Origin: Marinobacter sp. | Lineage (GTDB): Bacteria; Pseudomonadota; Gammaproteobacteria; Pseudomonadales; Oleiphilaceae | Assembly (NCBI GenBank): GCA_022565395.1 | Contig: JAIUMV010000025.1 | Span: 1 to 55,134 of the forward strand | Reading direction: 5' to 3' | DNA: 55,134 nucleotides | Shown: positions 49,335-55,134 of the stretch, in pieces | Position numbering within the stretch: position 1 is the first letter of the stretch | Layout of the letters: every line of letters begins with the position of its first letter | Position numbers and translations under genes: made by a program | Notes under the pieces: generated by a model | The model's input: only the letters and a program-made list of their open reading frames with translations | What the model was told of the DNA's origin: nothing | Databases searched by the model: none

Positions 49335-49844
49335 ATGCGCAAGGCTATTATCGTCGCCATGGCCCGCAACCGGGTGATTGGCAAGAACAACGCTCTGCCC
49401 TGGTACCTGCCGGGGGATCTCAAGTATTTCAAGCAGGTCACCATGGGCAAGCCCGTGATTATGGGGCGCAAGACCTTTGAGTCTATTGGGCGGCCATTGC
49501 CAGGGCGGCTCAATGTGGTGATTACCCGCAACCCGGATTGGCAGGCGCCTGCTGGCGTTCTGGTGGTCACTTCACTGGCGGATGCACTGGTCAAGGCGGA
49601 AGCACAGGCGGTGATTGAAGGTGGTGACGAGATCATGATCATCGGCGGCGGCCAGATCTATACGGAGGCGCTGCCGCTGGTGGAGCGCCTGTACCTGACC
49701 CAGGTGCATGCGGACGTGGCGGGTGACGCCTATTTTCCGGAAGTGGATCTGGACACTTGGCAGGAGCTGGGTCGCGAGGACTTCAGTGCCAGCGGGCACA
49801 ATCCCTATGACTACAGCTTTGTGGTTTACCAGCGCGAGGTCTGA
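49335..49844 (+). CDS. folA: Dihydrofolate reductase
   Basis: It reduces dihydrofolate with NADPH and is the trimethoprim target. The N-terminus IIVAMARNRVIGKNNALPW, the MGRKTFESIGRPLPGR block, and IIGGGQIYTEALP are characteristic. The 169 residues are within the usual range (E. coli 159). It is the natural metabolic partner of ThyA next door, and ends at a bidirectional terminator. Confidence 0.96.
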   Translation: MRKAIIVAMARNRVIGKNNALPWYLPGDLKYFKQVTMGKPVIMGRKTFESIGRPLPGRLNVVITRNPDWQAPAGVLVVTSLADALVKAEAQAVIEGGDEIMIIGGGQIYTEALPLVERLYLTQVHADVAGDAYFPEVDLDTWQELGREDFSASGHNPYDYSFVVYQREV

Positions 49845-49872
49845 GGGCTGGCGCTGAGGTGTTCGCCACAGC

Positions 49873-49901
49873 AAAGCCCCGGCTCATGGCCGGGGCTTTT
49901 T
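49873..49901. terminator. Bidirectional terminator between folA and the helicase gene
   Basis: AAAGCCCCGGC (49873-49883), loop TCATG, GCCGGGGCTTT (49889-49899), with T's on the right and A's on the left, so it can serve both convergent genes. Confidence 0.9.
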
Positions 49902-49910
49902 GTTGTTTGC

Positions 49911-51413
49911 TCAGGGCTTGGCAGCGCGTGGCTTGTCGCCAAACTTCTTGGCGCCTGCGGCGCTAGGTTTCCCTTTGCTTTTCTTGAACGGTGCTTTTTT
50001 GAAATTCTTGCCGCCGGGCTTGCCATGGCGCGGCTTGCGCTCACCATCAGGGCGCGGGCGACGTGGCTCCGTGGAAGGTGTGGGCAGGGCCTGGGGTTGC
50101 TCCATGGGCATTACGCCGGGCTGTGCGCTTTCCAGCCAGCACGCGAGGGCGCCAGCCAGCAGGCCGGGGTCCAGGTTATTGCGCTCGGCAATACCGTCCA
50201 GCAGGGCCAGGGCTTTGGCGACCTTACCGTCTTCAGCGAAAGCCAGCAGTTGGGCCTCAAACTGTTGCTCACGCATTTGCTGCAGCTCTGCCGGTGATGG
50301 CAGCTCATAGGCGGTCATGGGTGAGTTGGTGGCGCGCTCCAGCGTCCTCAGCCAGCTGCGCTCCCGTGGGGTCACCAGCAGAATGGCCTTGCCGTCGCGG
50401 CCCGCACGGCCAGTGCGGCCAACCCGGTGGATGTAGGCCTCGCTGTCGTAGGGCACATCATAGTTGATCACGTGGGTGATGCGGGGCACGTCCAGGCCGC
50501 GCGCGGCCACGTCGGTGGCAACCACGATATCTTTCTTGCCACGGCGGAGGTCTTCCACAGTTTGTTCGCGCTGACGCTGATTCAGGTCACCGTTCAGCGG
50601 TGCGACTGCGTGGCCGCGGGCTGCAAGTTTTTCCGCCAGTACGGTGGTTTCCGCTTTGGTGCGCACAAAAATGATGGTGGCGTCGAAGGGTTCCACTTCC
50701 AGCACCCGGGTCAGGGCATCCAGTTTGCGCTCGGCAAACACTGGCAGCACGAACTGCGCGATGCGCTCTACCGTGCGGGTCTGGCTTTCGATGCGGACTT
50801 CCTTGGCGTTTTTCAGGTAAGTCTCAGCCACTTTGCGAATGGGGGGTGGCATGGTGGCGGAGAAAAGTGCGCGCTGACAGTCCTTGGGGGTTGCCGCCAG
50901 AATGGCTTCGATATCGTCGATAAAGCCCATCCGCAGCATTTCGTCAGCTTCGTCCAGTACCAGCGCTTTCAGTGTTGACAGCTTCAGGCTGCCTTTACGC
51001 AAATGGTCGAGCATGCGGCCGGGGGTGCCAACAATAACCTGGGCACCGCGTTTCAGGCCTTTCAGCTGGGGAACAAAGTCCTGGCCACCGTAGATGGGCA
51101 GAACCTGGAAGTTGCGGAATTGCCGGGCATAGGTGGAAAAGGCTTCCGCCACCTGGATAGCCAGTTCCCGGGTTGGCGTCAGCACCAGAATCTGCGGTTC
51201 ACAGACGTCCCGGTCAATGCGGCTCAATAGCGGCAGCGCGAAGGCCGCGGTTTTGCCGGTCCCGGTCTGGGCAATACCCAACAGATTATGGCCTTCCAGA
51301 AGGATGGGAATGGCCTGGGCCTGGATGGGGGACGGGGTCTCATAGCCCACGGTGCTGACAGCGTCGAGCACAGCCGAATCAAGGCCGAGGTCGACAAAAC
51401 GGATTTCTGACAT
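49911..51413 (-). CDS. DEAD-box RNA helicase, CsdA/DeaD-like
   Basis: An ATP-dependent RNA helicase, probably for ribosome assembly or cold RNA remodelling. Motifs in order: Q motif region (TPSPIQAQAIP), I (AQTGTGKT), Ia (PTRELA), II (DEAD in VLDEADEML), III (SAT), V (ATDVAARGLDVP) and VI (HRVGRTGRAG). After the core comes a helical segment like that of CsdA, and then a Lys/Gly-rich tail of about 65 residues. The RRM-like RNA-binding domain expected in DeaD is not visible. The ATG at 51413 starts just before the family N-terminus; the longer frame is rejected. 500 residues. Confidence 0.9.
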   Translation of the reverse strand: MSEIRFVDLGLDSAVLDAVSTVGYETPSPIQAQAIPILLEGHNLLGIAQTGTGKTAAFALPLLSRIDRDVCEPQILVLTPTRELAIQVAEAFSTYARQFRNFQVLPIYGGQDFVPQLKGLKRGAQVIVGTPGRMLDHLRKGSLKLSTLKALVLDEADEMLRMGFIDDIEAILAATPKDCQRALFSATMPPPIRKVAETYLKNAKEVRIESQTRTVERIAQFVLPVFAERKLDALTRVLEVEPFDATIIFVRTKAETTVLAEKLAARGHAVAPLNGDLNQRQREQTVEDLRRGKKDIVVATDVAARGLDVPRITHVINYDVPYDSEAYIHRVGRTGRAGRDGKAILLVTPRERSWLRTLERATNSPMTAYELPSPAELQQMREQQFEAQLLAFAEDGKVAKALALLDGIAERNNLDPGLLAGALACWLESAQPGVMPMEQPQALPTPSTEPRRPRPDGERKPRHGKPGGKNFKKAPFKKSKGKPSAAGAKKFGDKPRAAKP

Positions 51414-51441
51414 GAATTTACTCAGGATATAGAAGGGTGAA

Positions 51442-51474
51442 GCATCCGCAGGATGCACAATAGTTGCAAGTATA
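51442..51474 (-). promoter_or_regulatory. Helicase promoter -10 and leader hairpin
   Basis: On the - strand TATACT (51474-51469) precedes a perfect hairpin with arms 51442-51447/51451-51456 (GCATCC/GGATGC) in a leader of about 50 bases. No good -35 is seen. Leader structures are common in cold-regulated helicase mRNAs; regulation here is speculative. Confidence 0.35.
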
Positions 51475-51586
51475 GCGGCTTTCCGGGTTTGAAGATATGC
51501 AAGCGCGTAGGTAGTTGCCACTCGGCAGTGATTGCGGCACCCTGCGGGCTCTGCTGTTTGTACCGGACCCGTTACAGGATATAGCC

Positions 51587-52372
51587 ATGCACTTTGATCA
51601 GCTTCTCGAACTGAATGCCTCTGACACCCTGATAATCCCTGGCAGCTGGGGCCAGGGGCGTGCCACCTTTGGCGGGCTGGTTGCGGCGCTGGTATTCGGC
51701 AGGATGAGCCGTGCGGTGCCCGCCGGTCGGCCCATGCGCGCGCTGCAGGTATCTTTTGTCGGTCCGGTTGCGCCGGATCAACCGGTAACCATTGATGTGA
51801 AGGTGCTGCGTGAGGGCAAGGCCGTCAGTCAGGTTGAAGGTCGTCTGCTGCAGGCGGGGCAGGTGCAATTGGTGGTGTTGGGAAGCTTTGGTGCGGGGCG
51901 GGACTCAGCCGTCGCTCTGGCAGGACCGGACGCTGTCGCCATGGCCAGCCCCGCGCAATGCCAGGCATTGCCCTACCTGCCAGGGGTAACCCCTGAGTTT
52001 GTTAAGCATATCGATATGCGCTGGGGCCTGGGCGCCTTGCCCTTTACCGGCAAGGGTGGCCGCCAGATGGGGGGCTGGATGCGTTTTCGCGAGCCCCCTG
52101 AGGCGTTGCGGGACGAGCACCTGGTTGCCTTGGTGGACGCCTGGCCACCGGCGGTTTTACCGCTGTTACGTCAGCCTGCACCGGCGAGCTCGCTGAGCTG
52201 GTCGCTGGAGGTGGTACACCCAAGGCCAGCACTGGCCGCGGACGGCTGGCTGCGGTACCTTGCCAGCATTGATCAGGCTGGTGAAGGGTATGGCCATACG
52301 CAGGCTACCATCTGGAGCGAGCAGGGCGAGCTGGTGGCGTTGAGCCGGCAGACAGTAACAGTGTTTGCCTGA
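51587..52372 (+). CDS. Acyl-CoA thioesterase-like double-hotdog protein
   Basis: A 261-residue protein of the TesB-like/4HBT_3 type, expected to hydrolyse acyl-CoA. The first hotdog is marked by GRATFGGLVAALVFGRMSRA, followed by ALQVSFVGPVAPDQPV; the second begins around MRFREPPEALRDEHLVALVDAWPPA and ends with a strand rich in DGWLRYLASIDQAGEGYGHTQA. The substrate chain length cannot be told. The ATG at 51587 is the family start; the upstream open frame is not conserved. Its stop abuts that of the convergent dehalogenase homologue. Confidence 0.8.
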   Translation: MHFDQLLELNASDTLIIPGSWGQGRATFGGLVAALVFGRMSRAVPAGRPMRALQVSFVGPVAPDQPVTIDVKVLREGKAVSQVEGRLLQAGQVQLVVLGSFGAGRDSAVALAGPDAVAMASPAQCQALPYLPGVTPEFVKHIDMRWGLGALPFTGKGGRQMGGWMRFREPPEALRDEHLVALVDAWPPAVLPLLRQPAPASSLSWSLEVVHPRPALAADGWLRYLASIDQAGEGYGHTQATIWSEQGELVALSRQTVTVFA

Positions 52373-53272
52373 TCAGGCCGCCATGACGCAACGACAAGCA
52401 TCAAGAATCACCCGGGCGAAATCAAGAGGGGCATCTTCCTGCAGGAAGTGTCCACCCTGCAGGGTAATGTGGGGCTGACCATGGGCGCCGGGAATGCGGC
52501 GCTGCAGGTCGCGGTCGGCACCCCGGGTAATGGGGTCGCCATTGCTGAAACAGGTCACGAAGGGTTTGCGCCATTGTTCCAGCGCGGCCCAGGCATCCCG
52601 GTAAAGCTCGCTGACATGATCGTTGGGCATGCGTGGCAGTAGTCGTGGGAAGCCCCGCGCGCCGGCTTTATGGGCATGGCTGGGGAAGGGGGCTTCATAG
52701 GCGGCCAGTTCGCCGCGGCTAAGGCTGCGGTCGGTGCCCAGTTGAACCAGGTGGCTGACGGGGAACCAGGGACTATGCAGGGAGAAGACGCGCCACAGGG
52801 CTGCAGCTGTCGGCGGGTTGCTGTTGCCGGTAGGTAGTCGCCCGTTGCCTACGATAATGCGGTCTATGCGGTCAGGGTGGCGTGCTGCCAGTTGCAGCCC
52901 CAATAGCGAACCCCAGTTCTGGCATACCAGCGTGACCTTGCGCAGGTCGAGGCTCAGCATCCATTGGGTCAGCCACTGCATGTGGCGGTCATAGGTGTAA
53001 TCCAGCGGATTGCTTGGCTTGTCGGATTTGCCGAAGCCAATCAGGTCAGGTGCCAACACGCGATAGCCGTTGTTGGCAATCACCGGAATCATGTGGCGCC
53101 AGAGATAGGACCAGGTGGGTTCACCGTGGATCATGACCACGGGGTTGGCGGCCTGAGGACCCTCGTCAACATAGTGCATGCGCAGGCCATCCTGTACCTC
53201 GGCCCACCGGGGGGAGAAAGGATAGTCTGGAAGCTCGGCAAACCGGGCTTCATCTGTTCTCAGAATATGCAT
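52373..53272 (-). CDS. Haloalkane dehalogenase homologue with Asn at the nucleophile position
   Basis: An alpha/beta-hydrolase whose whole length (299 residues) resembles subfamily-I haloalkane dehalogenases such as DhlA: RTDEARFAELPDYPFSP at the start, the HGEPTWSYLWRHMIP oxyanion block, PDLIGFGKSDKP, and the catalytic His in GGHFLQED. The acid Asp is plausible in SNGDPITRGAD, and the halide-binding Trp next to the nucleophile is kept. However, the nucleophile elbow reads CQNWGS, whereas DhlA has QDWGG: the codon is AAC, one base from GAC. Dehalogenation is therefore doubtful. The ATG at 53272 matches the DhlA N-terminus better than the frame start at 53347. Confidence 0.85.
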   Translation of the reverse strand: MHILRTDEARFAELPDYPFSPRWAEVQDGLRMHYVDEGPQAANPVVMIHGEPTWSYLWRHMIPVIANNGYRVLAPDLIGFGKSDKPSNPLDYTYDRHMQWLTQWMLSLDLRKVTLVCQNWGSLLGLQLAARHPDRIDRIIVGNGRLPTGNSNPPTAAALWRVFSLHSPWFPVSHLVQLGTDRSLSRGELAAYEAPFPSHAHKAGARGFPRLLPRMPNDHVSELYRDAWAALEQWRKPFVTCFSNGDPITRGADRDLQRRIPGAHGQPHITLQGGHFLQEDAPLDFARVILDACRCVMAA

Positions 53273-53499
53273 ACCGACGACTGCCCCGCTGATCGTACGC
53301 AAGGTTACCCGTGTCCTGGTGACACGCAACTCAAGTAACCGCTGCAAACGCTATTGTGCTTTGCAGAGGTGTCTTGGCTATCCAGTTAGCTTAATGGAGT
53401 CACGGCTCAAGTAGTGTTTGAGTTAGGTAACAGAGCGTTCCGGTTTGCGTCCAAGTGAGACCTGTTTTGCATTTAGCCGGGGGCGGCAGCGCGCGGCGG
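53273..53499. other. Intergenic stretch without a recognised gene
   Basis: It lies between two - strand genes. I see no gene, no terminator with a T run and no convincing promoter. An upstream extension of the dehalogenase frame covers 53273-53347 but has no family similarity. Confidence 0.4.
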
Positions 53500-53871
53500 T
53501 CAGTCTGAGGGGTTCGGGGCCGGGTCCGCATCGGGGTCGACGACCGGGCGCCGGTTGGAGCGTTTGTCCTCCCAGTCCAGGTTCTTGGGATCATACCAGC
53601 CAATGCGGTTCAGCACCTTGTTGCGGGTGGGGTGTGATAAGGTCGCCCAAAGCTCCTGAAACTGAGCTAGGCCCTGCTCACGCCGACTGGATTGCTTGCT
53701 GCCCAGACGGCTTATGATGGTGGGAAGTTTCAGGGCGCTGCCCAACTGCCCGGGGATCAGAACATCCTGCCCCATGATCTTCTTGCGATGAGTGCGTGCG
53801 GCCAGAATGGCCTGCAGTGCGATGGCCGCCTCGGTTGCGGTTGCTATGTCAAATTCCGGACTGTCCAGCAT
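53500..53871 (-). CDS. Unrecognised small protein
   Basis: 123 residues, not recognised. The N-terminal half is helical and alanine-rich (ATATEAAIALQAILAARTHRKK), a central segment reads LIPGQLGSALKLPTIISRLG, and the C-terminus is acidic, basic and proline-rich (PDADPAPNPSD), probably disordered. No signal peptide or membrane span. The ATG at 53871 is chosen because AGGG lies five bases upstream on the - strand; the frame itself is open to 53910. It is divergent from the permease gene. The AGGG site and length make a real gene likely, but no function can be given. Confidence 0.6.
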   Translation of the reverse strand: MLDSPEFDIATATEAAIALQAILAARTHRKKIMGQDVLIPGQLGSALKLPTIISRLGSKQSSRREQGLAQFQELWATLSHPTRNKVLNRIGWYDPKNLDWEDKRSNRRPVVDPDADPAPNPSD

Positions 53872-53988
53872 CGTTACCCTGACTGAAAGCAGAAATTGCA
53901 AAACCTCCACTATACCTTGTAGTGACTGACACTGACCACGGCTGGCGTGGTATCTTTTGCCGTGGATTCCCTGAAGGATTGCGAACCC

Positions 53989-55134
53989 ATGACTGACGAC
54001 CTGGAGAGACGCTCGTTCCTGCTGATGCTGGTTGGGGTGTCAGTGGCTTTTTTCATCCTCATGAAGCCTTTTTTTGGCCCTATCTTCTGGGCAGTGGCCA
54101 TCGCGTTGATTTTTCACCCGGTACAGGTGTTTCTCTTGCGCAAACTGGGGCCGCGGCCGAATCTGGTGGCCTTTCTCACCTTATTGATCTGTATGGTTAT
54201 TGTGGTTATTCCCGTGATCGTGCTGGTAACGTCCCTGGTAGCGGAGGGGCTGGCCCTTTACCAGCAGATCCAGGCAGGTGAGATACGCCCTGGCGAATAT
54301 CTGGATCGTGTTAACCAGGCATTTCCCGCCATCGAGCGGCTGCTCGCGCAGTTTGATATCAATGTCGGCGAGCTGCGTGAACGGCTCGTCAATCTGGCGG
54401 TGGGGGGGAGTCAGTTCATGGCCAAGCTGGCACTGGGTATAGGTCAGAACACCTTCCAGTTTGTGCTGGGCCTGCTGCTGATGATTTACCTGTCCTTTTT
54501 CCTGCTTCGGGACGGTACCAAGCTGGTGGAGCTTCTAATCAAGGCGTTACCTCTCGGTGATGAGCGCGAGCGGCTGCTGTTTGCAAAGTTCGCAGAGGTT
54601 ACCCGGGCCACCGTCAAAGGCAACCTGCTGATCGCCATTATTCAGGGTGCTCTGGGTGGCTTTATTTTCTGGGTGCTGGGGCTCAGTGGTGCCCTGCTAT
54701 GGGGGGTGGTCATGGCCATCGTGTCGTTGCTGCCCGCCGTTGGTGCCTCCCTGGTGTGGGTGCCGGTGGCCATTTATCTCGCGGCGGTGGGCCAGTTTAT
54801 GTCCGCTATCGTGCTGACAGCCTTTGGCGCCATAGTGATTGGCCTGGCAGACAACGTGCTGAGGCCGATTCTGGTGGGGCGTGATACCAAGTTGCCGGAC
54901 TATATGGTGTTGCTGTCCACGCTGGGAGGAATTCTACTGTTTGGCATCAACGGTTTTGTGATGGGCCCCCTGGTGGCGGCGCTATTTATGGCATTCTGGG
55001 GGATTTTTATCCGCGAGTTCAATACCCGTCCGGAGTTGGCGCTGTCAGCCCCGGAAACGGCGGGCAGCGCGCCCGGTAAGCCGCAGGGGGGGCACCCGTC
55101 CGAGCCCCCCGTAAGCCCGGCGCGCACCCCCCCC
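53989..55134 (+). CDS. AI-2E/PerM family permease, 3' end beyond the window
   Basis: I translated this frame directly; it stays open from the ATG at 53989 to the window end (382 codons). It has an N-terminal hydrophobic pair (about residues 10-45), another span near 60, a soluble helical region (about 85-150), and a cluster of five spans from about 155 to 345, including LRDGTKLVELL, VSLLPAVGASLVWVP and LADNVLRPILVGR, typical of the UPF0118/AI-2E family. Members have been proposed to export autoinducer-2 or move ions; the substrate is open. The tail after residue 345 is Pro/Gly-rich. Confidence 0.85.
   Translation, partial: MTDDLERRSFLLMLVGVSVAFFILMKPFFGPIFWAVAIALIFHPVQVFLLRKLGPRPNLVAFLTLLICMVIVVIPVIVLVTSLVAEGLALYQQIQAGEIRPGEYLDRVNQAFPAIERLLAQFDINVGELRERLVNLAVGGSQFMAKLALGIGQNTFQFVLGLLLMIYLSFFLLRDGTKLVELLIKALPLGDERERLLFAKFAEVTRATVKGNLLIAIIQGALGGFIFWVLGLSGALLWGVVMAIVSLLPAVGASLVWVPVAIYLAAVGQFMSAIVLTAFGAIVIGLADNVLRPILVGRDTKLPDYMVLLSTLGGILLFGINGFVMGPLVAALFMAFWGIFIREFNTRPELALSAPETAGSAPGKPQGGHPSEPPVSPARTPP

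Overview
The window is a stretch of conserved core chromosome from a Gram-negative gammaproteobacterium. The evidence is the gene content and order: petABC follows rplM-rpsI, sspA-sspB follows petC, lpoA-yraN-diaA lies opposite rsmI, rnpB precedes mraZ, and a complete mraZ-to-lpxC division and wall cluster is followed by dciA, an M23 peptidase and secA. MurE carries the DNPR motif of meso-diaminopimelate ligases, and LpxC, Lgt and LpoA all point to an outer membrane. The order resembles Pseudomonas, Marinobacter and Alcanivorax relatives more than enterics: there is no secM, no ftsN and no murB in the cluster. A marine hydrocarbonoclastic genus is only a guess. I saw no insertion sequence, prophage, tRNA, CRISPR array or defence island.

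Layout. 1-433: a repeat-rich intergenic stretch with a string of perfect hairpins, a terminator and the leuA promoter. 434-5709: leuA, a HolD (psi)-like gene, rimI, prfC and a TatD nuclease, all on +. 5710-9640: rplM-rpsI with a leader hairpin, then the cytochrome bc1 operon petABC. 9687-13713: sspA-sspB on +, facing diaA, yraN and lpoA on -. 13878-15507: rsmI, the RNase P RNA and a long AT-rich leader with a promoter and an array of MraZ boxes. 15508-33527: the dcw cluster mraZ, rsmH, ftsL, ftsI, murE, murF, mraY, murD, ftsW, murG, murC, ddl, ftsQ, ftsA, ftsZ and lpxC, tightly packed with many start/stop overlaps. 33539-38147: dciA (-), an M23 peptidase and secA. 38244-42736: argJ, a Nudix-ThiE fusion, moaC, moaA and ribA. 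42779-46809 (-): the isoprenoid genes xseB-ispA-dxs and an NRDE protein. 46889-49844: a TauE/SafE permease, lgt, thyA and folA. 49911-55134: a DeaD-like helicase, an acyl-CoA thioesterase, a haloalkane-dehalogenase homologue, an unrecognised gene and an AI-2E family permease cut by the window end.

The dcw genes make the peptidoglycan precursor (MurC-F, Ddl, MraY, MurG), flip and polymerise it at the septum (FtsW/FtsI with FtsL/FtsQ) and organise the ring (FtsA/FtsZ); LpxC adds the committed step of lipid A. No unmistakable new system is visible. The observations most worth a second look are: an Asn in place of the catalytic Asp of the dehalogenase homologue; an MraZ-box array longer than the classical three repeats; a strong terminator for lpxC lying inside the convergent dciA gene; a hairpin string at the left edge; and a psi subunit with a long Ala/Pro linker.
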